Below, in pieces: positions 1-5,717 of a stretch of 6,399 bases of DNA. The translations under genes were made by a program, and so were the position numbers. The notes beneath the pieces are model-generated. The model made no database searches, was not told the origin of the DNA, and saw only the letters and a list, made by a program, of their open reading frames with translations. The stretch's first letter is position 1. Each line of letters begins with the position of its first letter. Location of the stretch: NCBI GenBank assembly GCA_013203545.1, contig JABMQA010000984.1, forward strand, positions 1 through 6,399. The letters are read 5' to 3'. This DNA is from Bacteroidota bacterium (GTDB lineage Bacteria > Bacteroidota > Bacteroidia > Bacteroidales > 4484-276).

Positions 1-180
1 ATCGGTTATCATGATAAAATAAACACCGCTTTCCAGTCCTGAAATATTAACTTCTGTTATTTTAAAGTCTTCGAAGGTCAACATCGTTTGTCCCTTAATA
101 TCCGCAATTTCGATTTGAACCGGCCAGTTGGTAATCCCGGAAATGGAAATAATATCCTTTGCCGGATTTGGGAAAATATG
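1..180 (-). other. T9SS type A C-terminal sorting domain, truncated at window edge (residues 1436-1495+)
   Basis: The sequence HIFPNPAKDIISISGI, then VQIEIADIKGQTML, then VNISGLESGVYFIMI follows the type A sorting domain order: an FPNPA-type entry, a D-x-x-G-Q turn and an L-x-x-G-x-Y-x strand. The last strand, which usually ends in basic residues, would lie left of base 1. This signal directs passage through the outer membrane by the type IX secretion system, normally with cleavage of the domain and often surface attachment. Confidence 0.9.
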
Positions 181-3100
181 AATGGCAGTCACGGAAGGCC
201 CCTCGATCCCTGTAACTATTTCCAGGAAACTAATCCTGGATATGCCCTCAATAGCAAAATAATCCTGGTTGGGGAAAGTTTCATCGTAGGCGGCGATGAT
301 GGGATATTGTTCATCCGCCGAAGGTCTGTACACCCACAGGTCGATCATTTCGTCCAGCAACATTCCTTCCTGTACGGAAGTAATGGAGTCGTTGGCGAAG
401 AGCACCAGTGCATAATTCTCCATCAGATCAGTAATTTCCACCATGCCGCAGCAAAGATTGAGATCATTACCAAAGCCACCAATGATGTCGCCCTCCATAA
501 ATGGTTCAGGGCTGGATTGTACAACTGTTGCCGGGATTGAAATGATATGGGAATTCCCGGTTTCGATGCACTCGGTCCATGGTGCTGTAGCCTTTAATTT
601 ATTCAAAGAAACAGTTGGACTTTGTCCCCCAACCGGTTCAGGGAAGGTGATGGAACCGGCTGCGTTGGTTTTCACCATATAGGATTTTCCGGGTGTGAGG
701 TTTTCGAGTGTAATGATCTCCTGTCCCGGCCAGTAAACCTGGGTTCCCGCAATCTCTTTGGCTACGATCAGGTCATCGCCCAAACCGTTAAACAGATCAA
801 AGCAGGCCACATCCTCCGGACAAATCACCGGGATCAGGTTCCATCCTTCGCTGAGGTCCATGGTATGGTTCACAACATCATAACCTGAAAATTCGAGGGT
901 AACGTTGCTGCTAACCTTAATTTTATATCCGGAATGGTTGTTCCACAGGCCGATGGTGTTCATGCCTGCTGAGGGCCAGTAAGCGCCGGTCATATCCTGC
1001 ACAATGATCAACTCATCCATGATTGGATCAAAAATGCTTTCGAGGGTTCCATCAACAGGCGACAGGTAACTGGAGATGCCACTCCATCCTGCTTCAATTA
1101 CGCAATGCTGCTGTACCAATGGAGGGTTTTGTCCCTGTATGGGCGGGAAGATGATGTAATCGATCCACCCGCAGTCGCTGCCATTAGCTACTGAATAGTC
1201 TTTATCATAAACCCATTTAAAAGTCCGGGTGCCCATGGTTACCGGATAGTAGATTTCGGCCCAGTCAACTTCGCCCGACCATTCCTGTTTCAACTCATCA
1301 TCTATATAAAACTGTAGAAAATCGTAGGTAGCTTCGGATGAAACTTTTCGGAAGAATGAAATTTCTCCGTCGGCAATAACATTAACGGTAATTTCCAGCA
1401 CGGAAACCTCTTCGTCGCCAATGTCACCGGAACGGGCAGAATAGTTGCCCTCGTATGATTGTCCATCGGTAACGAACCAATCTTCTTCACCTGAGAGTTC
1501 CCAATCGAACTGGCTGAAGTCCCCGGTTTCAAAATTCTCTACCACCAGGCCAACCAAAAAGTTCATATCGAATTCGTAATTGAAGGTGCTGCCATTGGAT
1601 TCGCATTCTACCCCAAGATTACCCAGAATGGCGTGTCCTGAAGGTGTGGCGGCATCAACACTGATGTTAAAGTTTGCGGTTGCTTCTTCACCTGGCAGGA
1701 TGGTTCCAAAGACCATGGTTCCGCTGTTGATGACGGTGTACAAATCGCTGGTGGTAAATACCCCCATCACATCTTCAGCATCATAGAACCCTTCATTTTT
1801 CAGTGTCACAACGATATCGACGGTTTCACCCGGGTCGATCATACCGTTGTTGTTTCCGTTGGGATCGAGTATTTCGATGCTTCCTACCTTGATGGAATAA
1901 GCAGTACTTGTCAGCCCTTTAATACAGAAATTACCCGTATTCTGGAATCCTGACGGATCATCATAGTTATAGAAATCCAACCAGGATTTGCCATCCTTGT
2001 AGTAACTTTCCCCTTCGTTAGCGGTGGAGCTAACGATGGTTCGGTAATCTGCGCCAAGCAAAACGGGCACATCAGAGGTCCGGTCGTAAGGTATTCCGCC
2101 ATCGGATAATTCCAGGTAAATGTAAAAATCATCACCATTTGTCAACTCAACAGCTTCTTCCAGATCAACGGTGTGCAATCCGGTGTAACTGAAACTACCC
2201 GACTGTGATACGAGTTCATTTTGCAATTCGCCTCCCGTAAAGTCATCATAAATTTTAACTGTATAGGATACATTATCTACAGCAGTGAAGAAATTTACTG
2301 CGCCGAGCAGATCATACGATTCTGCAATGAAAGCATTAAAAGCTTCAGTGGTATTGGGTTTGGTATCGCGCCAGCCATGGTAATCATGGTAATAAATCTT
2401 ATTATATTGCATAAATTCGATATCAATAAACGAAACGGCCCCCATCTGCGGTTCCTGTCCGGCCCATTTATCATAGTACGAAATCCAGAAATATCCGGCA
2501 TTGCCCCATGCTGCGCCCCAACTGTTTTTGCAGAGCCATGCACCGGGTTCGGGCGCCTGGGTCACCAGATCATCATCCCACCCTACAATGGCCACGGAAT
2601 GGTTAGGCAGTTGGGTTGATGAAGGTGGTTGGTAGTGAATGTAATTTGAGATAAACGACCCACTGGAACACAGGCAGGTGGCCATCACACCATATTCCAT
2701 GACTTTGGTTTTTACCAGATCGATGTTTTCGAGGTTTTCACCAACGGTGTACCATTCCACATCGTGGGCATAATATTTATGATACGATTCAAGGTATCTT
2801 GCCGGCGGGGAACTAAAGGTGTTCCCATCAATTTCCCGTGTGGAACCTTCCCCACGCGAGAGGTAGGCTGTGGTAACCCTGTAATCGCCACCCTGATGTA
2901 CTTCGAGGCCTGAGCCTGATGGCGGGTCGAGATCTTCATTGAAATGGTCATTAAAACCGTTCCACCAGTCTAAGTGATATTCAGCAAGGGCAGGTTCCCC
3001 GGTTTCGCCGGCAGCGGTCCAGTTACCTGTTATCAGCATGTTGCCCTCCATGGAAGCCAGCGATCCGTGTGTCCAGCAGGTTCCGCCCTGCTGGCTTTTT

Positions 3101-4485
3101 ACCGAGGTAACATAGTTTTCACCATTTACGTCCCTCAGGTCGAAGGAGGAGGGAAGTTGTGTTTGTCCCTCAACGGTAAGTGCCTTAATACAGAAATTAC
3201 CTGAATTCTGGAATCCTGACGGATCATCGTAATTATAGAAATCTTCCCAGGTTCCACTCTCCTTGTAATAGCTTTCTCCCGGACTGGCCGACGACTCAAC
3301 TATTGTTCGGTAATCTGCGCCAAGCAAAACAGGCACGTCTGAAGTCCGGTCGTATGGGTGGCCCCCGGCCGACAGGTGGACGTAAATATAAAAATCATCG
3401 CTGGTATTCAGATTAACCGGTGTGGTAAGGTCGATGGTATGGAATCCTGAATATTCGATGTTTCCATTAACGGTTGAGAGCGGGTTTTGCAGTTGTCCGC
3501 CTGAAAAGTCATCATAAACAGTCACACTGAAATTCACATCATGTACGGCGGTGAAAAAGTTAACGGCTTTCAACGTTTCGTTGCCTTCAGCAATAAAAGC
3601 ATTGAATGCTTCCGTGATATCCGCTTTTGTGTCGCGCCATCCGTGGTAATCGTGATAGTAGGTATTATCATACTGAAGGGGTTCCACATCCTGGAAGGAG
3701 ATGGTTCCCATTTCCGGGTTTCTGCAACTGTGTTTGTCATAATAGGATATCCAGAAATATCCATTGTTTCCCCACGAAGCGCCCCAACTGTTTTTTACCA
3801 GCCATGCGCCGGGTAGCGGTGCCTGGGTTACTTTGCTGTCGTCCCAGCCGATGATGGAAATAGCGTGGTTGGGATCAAGTGAACTTGATGGCGGCTGGTA
3901 ATGGATGTAATTGCTAATAAAACTGCTGCTATAACACATACAGGTTCCCAGTACACCCTCTTCCATGATCTTTTCTTTGATGATATCGATGCCGTTCAGA
4001 TTTTCATCCATAATAAACCACTCGATATCCCTGGGATAATAATAATGGAAACTTGTATCATAACGCAATGGAGGATTGGTAAACGATTGCCCGTCGATAT
4101 CGCGCACAGCGCCTTCGTTTCTTGACAGGTATGCCGATGTAACGCGGTAGTCGCCGCCTTGATGAACTTCGAGCCCGCTTCCGGAGGGTGGATCGAGATC
4201 GTCGTTGTTGTGTTGGTTGAAACCGTTCCACCAGTCGAGGTGGTACTCGGCAAGAGCGGGTTCGCCCACTTCACCGGCAGCAGTCCAGGCTCCGGTCATC
4301 AGTAGGTTTCCTTCCATTGCTGCCATGGCACCAAAGGTCCAGCATGTGCCTCCCTGTTGACTTTTTACCGAAGTAACATAGTTTTGTCCGTTAACATCCC
4401 GCAGGTCGTAGGTTGCAGGCGGATTTTGTGAAATTGCATAAAAAGCAATCGTAAAGCTAAGAAAAGTAAAGATTAGTTTTTTCAT
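1..4485 (-). CDS. T9SS-secreted protein with two tandem papain-like (C1A) cysteine peptidase/lectin-like units; 3' end cut by window edge
   Basis: The frame opens at ATG 4485 and stays open for 1495 codons to base 1, with no in-frame stop. The predicted role is hydrolysis of proteins outside the cell after Sec export and T9SS translocation. Domains by residue: signal peptide 1-19 (MKKLIFTFLSFTIAFYAIS); C1A peptidase 24-265 with Cys48 (SVKSQQGGTCWTFG), His207 (NHAISIIGWDD) and Asn232 (KNSWG); lectin-like 272-437; second C1A peptidase 446-690 with Cys470, His629 and Asn654; second lectin-like 692-859; CARDB/Ig-like 860-980; MAM-like jelly roll 982-1115; 'GWN' repeats 1122-1275; a further Bacteroidota domain about 1300-1415; T9SS sorting domain from 1436. 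No classical propeptide fits between the signal peptide and the YDLRD start of the first peptidase. This start is chosen because the signal peptide follows at once; there is no Shine-Dalgarno, as usual in Bacteroidota. Only about 10-15 C-terminal residues should lie outside the window. Family and export route are confident; substrate is unknown. Confidence 0.95.
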   Translation of the reverse strand, partial: MKKLIFTFLSFTIAFYAISQNPPATYDLRDVNGQNYVTSVKSQQGGTCWTFGAMAAMEGNLLMTGAWTAAGEVGEPALAEYHLDWWNGFNQHNNDDLDPPSGSGLEVHQGGDYRVTSAYLSRNEGAVRDIDGQSFTNPPLRYDTSFHYYYPRDIEWFIMDENLNGIDIIKEKIMEEGVLGTCMCYSSSFISNYIHYQPPSSSLDPNHAISIIGWDDSKVTQAPLPGAWLVKNSWGASWGNNGYFWISYYDKHSCRNPEMGTISFQDVEPLQYDNTYYHDYHGWRDTKADITEAFNAFIAEGNETLKAVNFFTAVHDVNFSVTVYDDFSGGQLQNPLSTVNGNIEYSGFHTIDLTTPVNLNTSDDFYIYVHLSAGGHPYDRTSDVPVLLGADYRTIVESSASPGESYYKESGTWEDFYNYDDPSGFQNSGNFCIKALTVEGQTQLPSSFDLRDVNGENYVTSVKSQQGGTCWTHGSLASMEGNMLITGNWTAAGETGEPALAEYHLDWWNGFNDHFNEDLDPPSGSGLEVHQGGDYRVTTAYLSRGEGSTREIDGNTFSSPPARYLESYHKYYAHDVEWYTVGENLENIDLVKTKVMEYGVMATCLCSSGSFISNYIHYQPPSSTQLPNHSVAIVGWDDDLVTQAPEPGAWLCKNSWGAAWGNAGYFWISYYDKWAGQEPQMGAVSFIDIEFMQYNKIYYHDYHGWRDTKPNTTEAFNAFIAESYDLLGAVNFFTAVDNVSYTVKIYDDFTGGELQNELVSQSGSFSYTGLHTVDLEEAVELTNGDDFYIYLELSDGGIPYDRTSDVPVLLGADYRTIVSSTANEGESYYKDGKSWLDFYNYDDPSGFQNTGNFCIKGLTSTAYSIKVGSIEILDPNGNNNGMIDPGETVDIVVTLKNEGFYDAEDVMGVFTTSDLYTVINSGTMVFGTILPGEEATANFNISVDAATPSGHAILGNLGVECESNGSTFNYEFDMNFLVGLVVENFETGDFSQFDWELSGEEDWFVTDGQSYEGNYSARSGDIGDEEVSVLEITVNVIADGEISFFRKVSSEATYDFLQFYIDDELKQEWSGEVDWAEIYYPVTMGTRTFKWVYDKDYSVANGSDCGWIDYIIFPPIQGQNPPLVQQHCVIEAGWSGISSYLSPVDGTLESIFDPIMDELIIVQDMTGAYWPSAGMNTIGLWNNHSGYKIKVSSNVTLEFSGYDVVNHTMDLSEGWNLIPVICPEDVACFDLFNGLGDDLIVAKEIAGTQVYWPGQEIITLENLTPGKSYMVKTNAAGSITFPEPVGGQSPTVSLNKLKATAPWTECIETGNSHIISIPATVVQSSPEPFMEGDIIGGFGNDLNLCCGMVEITDLMENYALVLFANDSITSVQEGMLLDEMIDLWVYRPSADEQYPIIAAYDETFPNQDYFAIEGISRISFLEIVTGIEGPSVTAIHIFPNPAKDIISISGITNWPVQIEIADIKGQTMLTFEDFKITEVNISGLESGVYFIMITD
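226..1122 (-). other. Bacteroidota 'GWN' repeat region of the double peptidase (residues 1122-1420)
   Basis: Two related blocks are visible: GWSGISSYLSPVDGTLESIF...LIIVQDMTGAYWPSAG (from 1133) and GWNLIPVICPEDVACFDLF...LIVAKEIAGTQVYWPGQE (from 1214). Each is followed by a TL/LTPGKSYMVK-type strand. Residues about 1310-1415 (SHIISIPATVV...EGDIIGGFGNDLNLCCG...LVLFANDSIT...AYDETFPNQDYF) form a further domain that accompanies such repeats. These modules are frequent near the C-terminus of T9SS cargo; their function is not established. Confidence 0.55.
1141..1542 (-). other. MAM-like jelly-roll domain of the double peptidase (residues 982-1115)
   Basis: The opening VENFETGDFSQFDWELSG, a central ISFFRKVSSEATYDFLQFYI and a closing CGWIDYIIFPP are the typical marks of a jelly-roll adhesion/carbohydrate-binding-like module found in Bacteroidota exoproteins. 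Its ligand cannot be told from sequence. It ends at the start of the low-complexity linker IQGQNPPLVQQHC. Confidence 0.55.
1546..1908 (-). other. CARDB/Ig-like domain of the double peptidase (residues 860-980)
   Basis: The segment reads like the cell-adhesion-related beta-sandwich modules common in secreted Bacteroidota proteins. It carries IEILDPNGNNNGMIDPGETV (870-889), then VTLKNEG and later ILPGEEATANFNISVDAATPSG. The DPNGNNNGMIDPGE loop resembles a calcium-binding loop; calcium binding is inferred only. It most likely spaces the catalytic units from the C-terminal anchor region. Confidence 0.6.
1909..3144 (-). repeat. Internal duplication, copy B: C1A peptidase plus lectin-like domain (residues 448-859)
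   Basis: This is the second unit, again with a complete catalytic set: Cys470 (QQGGTCWTHG), His629 (NHSVAIVGWDDD) and Asn654 (CKNSWGAAWG). Differences from copy A include Phe51 to His473 just after the nucleophile, Val230 to Cys652 before KNSWG, and loss of the Cys254 equivalent. DNA identity is still high in places: a 25-base run at 2040-2064 recurs exactly at 3306-3330. This supports duplication within the gene rather than fusion of two distant homologues. Confidence 0.9.
3175..4410 (-). repeat. Internal duplication, copy A: C1A peptidase plus lectin-like domain (residues 26-437)
   Basis: Copy A aligns with copy B at a constant offset of 422 residues (1266 bp). Shared blocks include YDLRDVNGQNYV (SFDLRDVNGENYV in B), ALAEYHLDWWNGFN, LDPPSGSGLEVHQGGDYRVT, SFISNYIHYQPPSS, YYHDYHGWRDTK, PYDRTSDVPVLLGADYRTIV and DFYNYDDPSGFQN. 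The catalytic set is Cys48, His207 and Asn232. The lectin-like part starts at YDNTYYHDYHGW (272) and ends at GNFCIKALT (437), the usual closing strand of the lectin-like domain found next to bacterial C1 peptidases. Confidence 0.9.
4429..4485 (-). other. Signal peptide of the double peptidase (residues 1-19)
   Basis: Two lysines after Met are followed by a hydrophobic core (LIFTFLSFTIAFYA) and an AIS|Q junction suitable for signal peptidase I. The mature protein would begin at Gln20, only about six residues before the conserved YDLRDVNG start of the peptidase fold. Sec export of this kind is required for T9SS cargo. Confidence 0.85.
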
Positions 4486-4590
4486 GAGTATGTGGATTTA
4501 AATAAGTGAATTTTAAGTTGCTAAAGTAATATTTAATTTTGTTTTATTTGTAATGATCGTGTGAAATTTGTCACTGAACAGGATGTTGTA

Positions 4591-4662
4591 TCATCGAATT
4601 AAACGAATGGAACGGATAAAACCGGTCAACAACCCATTCGTTTAATTCGCGAAATTCGATGA
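4591..4662. repeat. Palindromic intergenic repeat with perfect 16-bp arms
   Basis: CGAATTAAACGAATGG (4595-4610) is perfectly inverted at 4634-4649, with a 23-base spacer. Outside the arms, TCATCGAATT (4591-4600) is inverted again at 4653-4662, so the right side carries the AATTCG block twice. No T-run follows, and the flanking genes are divergent, so it is not a simple terminator. It resembles the ATTCGTTTAATTCG-type intergenic repeats I recall from other Bacteroidota, which I could not check here. Confidence 0.75.
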
Positions 4663-4677
4663 CAGGTTTATACCTCA

Positions 4678-4727
4678 ATCAGCAAAGGTTATGTTAGTTG
4701 AACCTGGCGAGGACGTCCGCTCCAACA
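4678..4727. repeat. Degenerate dispersed repeat, copy 1 (GGACGTCCG type)
   Basis: It begins ATCAGCAAAGGTT and continues through GTTAGTTGAACCTGG to GAGGACGTCCGCTCCAAC. It matches 5547-5600 in the same orientation with substitutions and small indels. Copy 1 has the shorter tail. It does not encode a recognisable protein; the minus-strand reading frame through it (4675-4920) has no family features. Confidence 0.6.
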
Positions 4728-4736
4728 AGGAATGTG

Positions 4737-4819
4737 TAGTTTGTACTTTTTTTAATGATGGTAAAAAGTGTGAGCCATCATCAAATCCTGTGTGCAGGGC
4801 AGGATGACCTGGCAAACTA
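4737..4819. other. Segment with nested inverted repeats, possible structured element
   Basis: TAGTTTG (4737-4743) pairs with CAAACTA (4813-4819). Inside it, ATGATGG (4755-4761) pairs with CCATCAT (4775-4781), and TCCTG (4786-4790) pairs with CAGGA (4800-4804). Together these would give a closing stem with two internal hairpins, a three-way junction. It lies upstream of the toxin-antitoxin promoter, so it is not part of that leader. It could be a remnant of a small mobile element; this is inferred from pairing only. Confidence 0.35.
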
Positions 4820-4842
4820 TAGAAATATTTGCTTGTTATTAA

Positions 4843-4874
4843 TTTGAATAGGTAACTTTTGTTTTGTATTTTTG
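4843..4874 (+). promoter_or_regulatory. Bacteroidota-type promoter of the first toxin-antitoxin operon
   Basis: TTTG at 4843-4846 and TATTTTTG at 4867-4874 match the -33 (TTTG) and -7 (TAnnTTTG) elements used by the primary sigma factor of Bacteroidota, with 20 bases between. Transcription would start near 4881, leaving a leader of about 80 bases before ATG 4964. Confidence 0.7.
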
Positions 4875-4879
4875 TGGAT

Positions 4880-4898
4880 AAAGTGATGTTATCACTTT
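4880..4898. promoter_or_regulatory. Palindrome at the predicted transcription start, candidate operator
   Basis: AAAGTGAT (4880-4887) and ATCACTTT (4891-4898) form a perfect 8-bp inverted repeat around GTT, starting just after the -7 element. Type II antitoxins commonly bind such sites and repress their own operon, so this is the best candidate operator for the 77-residue antitoxin or its toxin complex. The binding role is inferred from position and symmetry. Confidence 0.5.
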
Positions 4899-4963
4899 GG
4901 GCATTTCTATTAAAATGCAATATTTAAATCAGTTAGCTATTTCAAACAAGTAAAACATTAATA

Positions 4964-5197
4964 ATGAACTTACAAGCCCAGAAAGCGATTATCATAAAGC
5001 AGTTTAACCAGATTAATGACGAGAACCTGATTAATGCCATTAAAAACATACTTGATTATGCTTTAAAGAAAGAACAGCAAAACCTTGATATCCCTGAAGC
5101 CCACCAAAAATTAGTAATGGAACGTTTTGAAAAGGTGAGGAAAGACCCGGAAAGGCTTTTGGATTGGGAGGAAGTTAAAAAAACGCTGAAGACCTGA
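4964..5197 (+). CDS. Type II antitoxin of the addiction-module type, partner of the RelE/ParE toxin at 5197
   Basis: This 77-residue protein should neutralise the toxin encoded immediately downstream and probably represses the operon. Residues 1-38 (MNLQAQKAIIIKQFNQINDE...) are predicted helical, a form I know from many small Bacteroidota antitoxins. Residues 43-77 (IPEAHQKLVMERFEKVRKDP...LDWEEVKKTL) are charged and helical, like the toxin-wrapping tail of addiction-module antitoxins. No classical ribbon-helix-helix or helix-turn-helix motif is obvious. ATG 4964 has an A/T-rich upstream region and no Shine-Dalgarno. Its TGA stop shares one base with the toxin ATG (TGATG), typical of translational coupling. 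Confidence 0.8.
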   Translation: MNLQAQKAIIIKQFNQINDENLINAIKNILDYALKKEQQNLDIPEAHQKLVMERFEKVRKDPERLLDWEEVKKTLKT

Positions 5198-5514
5198 TGA
5201 AAAAGTATAAAGTTAAAATTGAACCGGAAGCCCTCTCAGATATTCAGGAAATTACCGACTGGTACAACGAACAGCAAACCGGACTTGGCAAAAGGTTTCA
5301 GAAAACAACGATTGGGCATATTAACTCCCTAAACAATGACCCACAAATTTATACTATTCGTTACAAGGAAATCCGTTGTATGATTGTGAAGAAATTTCCA
5401 TATATGGTACATTTTTATATCAATGATAAAAACAATACCGTTGAAATTTTAGCAGTAATAAGTACCTACCGGAACCCAAGAATTTGGACAGAAAAAACAA
5501 ATAAACAGTTATAA
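5197..5514 (+). CDS. RelE/ParE superfamily toxin
   Basis: This 105-residue protein has the family's usual size and order. A beta strand YKVKIEPEA (4-12) is followed by helix LSDIQEITDWYNEQQTGLGKRF (13-34), a second helix HINSLNNDP, strands IRYKEIRCMIVKKFPYMVHFYI (54-75), and a final strand EILAVISTYRNPRIW (83-97). The WYNEQQxGLGxxF, KFPY and R-N-P-x-x-W signatures are characteristic of the ParE/RelE toxin family. Whether it cuts ribosome-bound mRNA (RelE-like) or poisons DNA gyrase (ParE-like) cannot be decided from sequence; the RNPxxW ending is often seen in proteins annotated as ParE-like. It is complete and coupled to the antitoxin by a one-base overlap, so the module looks functional. 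Confidence 0.9.
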   Translation: MKKYKVKIEPEALSDIQEITDWYNEQQTGLGKRFQKTTIGHINSLNNDPQIYTIRYKEIRCMIVKKFPYMVHFYINDKNNTVEILAVISTYRNPRIWTEKTNKQL

Positions 5515-5546
5515 ACTGAAACCCCGGACAAGACGTGGTGCAATCG

Positions 5547-5633
5547 ATCAGCAAGGTTCATGGTGGTTGGGCCGGACGTGGACGTCCGTTCGAGTGAACG
5601 GTTGGATTATTGTGTCGCGGATTGCAAATCCGC
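5547..5633. repeat. Dispersed repeat, copy 2, with GC-rich hairpins
   Basis: It matches copy 1 (4678-4727) from ATCAGCAAGGTT through GTGGACGTCCGTTC. It contains three inverted repeats: CGGACGT/ACGTCCG (5573-5579, 5582-5588), CCGTTC/GAACGG (5586-5591, 5596-5601) and GCGGATT/AATCCGC (5617-5623, 5627-5633). The first two share bases, so they are alternative folds. No T-run follows the hairpins, so an intrinsic terminator is not supported. It fills most of the space between the two toxin-antitoxin modules. Confidence 0.6.
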
Positions 5634-5662
5634 ACCAGTGTGGGTTGGATATTAAAATAAAT

Positions 5663-5694
5663 TTTCAGAGGTGAAACAATATTCATTATTTTTG
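5663..5694 (+). promoter_or_regulatory. Bacteroidota-type promoter of the second toxin-antitoxin operon
   Basis: TATTTTTG at 5687-5694 is a full match to the -7 element and is the same octamer as in the first module. TTTC at 5663-5666 is one mismatch from TTTG at the same 20-base spacing. Transcription would start near 5701, so a GTG start at 5694 is excluded and ATG 5718 is the likely start. Confidence 0.65.
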
Positions 5695-5709
5695 TGTTAC
5701 ATCCACAAA
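5691..5709. promoter_or_regulatory. Inverted repeat overlapping the -7 element, candidate operator
   Basis: TTTGTG (5691-5696) and CACAAA (5704-5709) are perfectly inverted around seven bases and overlap the -7 box and the start point. The arms differ from those of the first module, as expected if each antitoxin recognises its own site. Arms of six bases can occur by chance, so this is weaker than the palindrome at 4880. Confidence 0.35.
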
Positions 5710-5717
5710 CAGATCTT

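Noticed and set aside
88..888. Plus-strand ORFs of 150, 79 and 88 residues
   Set aside because: They lie antisense to the long minus-strand frame, overlap one another, and have no recognisable domain or promoter.
2221..2619. Plus-strand ORF of 132 residues, with a similar one at 3541-3816
   Set aside because: They are antisense shadows of the same part of the two duplicated peptidase units, which explains why their translations resemble each other.
3996..4274. Minus-strand ORF of 92 residues
   Set aside because: It is in a different frame from the peptidase gene on the same strand, and the peptidase frame encodes conserved family motifs there.
4521..4528. TACTTTAG on the minus strand as a -7 element for the peptidase gene
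   Set aside because: It has one mismatch to TAnnTTTG and no TTTG-like element at the right distance upstream, so the promoter of the peptidase gene cannot be placed with confidence.
4591..4662. CRISPR repeat or array
   Set aside because: There is a single inverted repeat, not a series of evenly spaced direct repeats with unique spacers, and no cas gene is present.
4675..4920. Minus-strand ORF of 81 residues in the intergenic region
   Set aside because: It spans the dispersed repeat, the structured segment and the promoter of the first module, with no family features; more likely repeat-derived noise.
5573..5633. Hairpins after the first toxin as an intrinsic terminator
   Set aside because: No T-run follows any of the stems and the sequence matches a dispersed repeat instead.
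5694..5717. GTG start giving an antitoxin eight residues longer
   Set aside because: The GTG overlaps the last base of the TATTTTTG promoter element, upstream of the expected transcription start.
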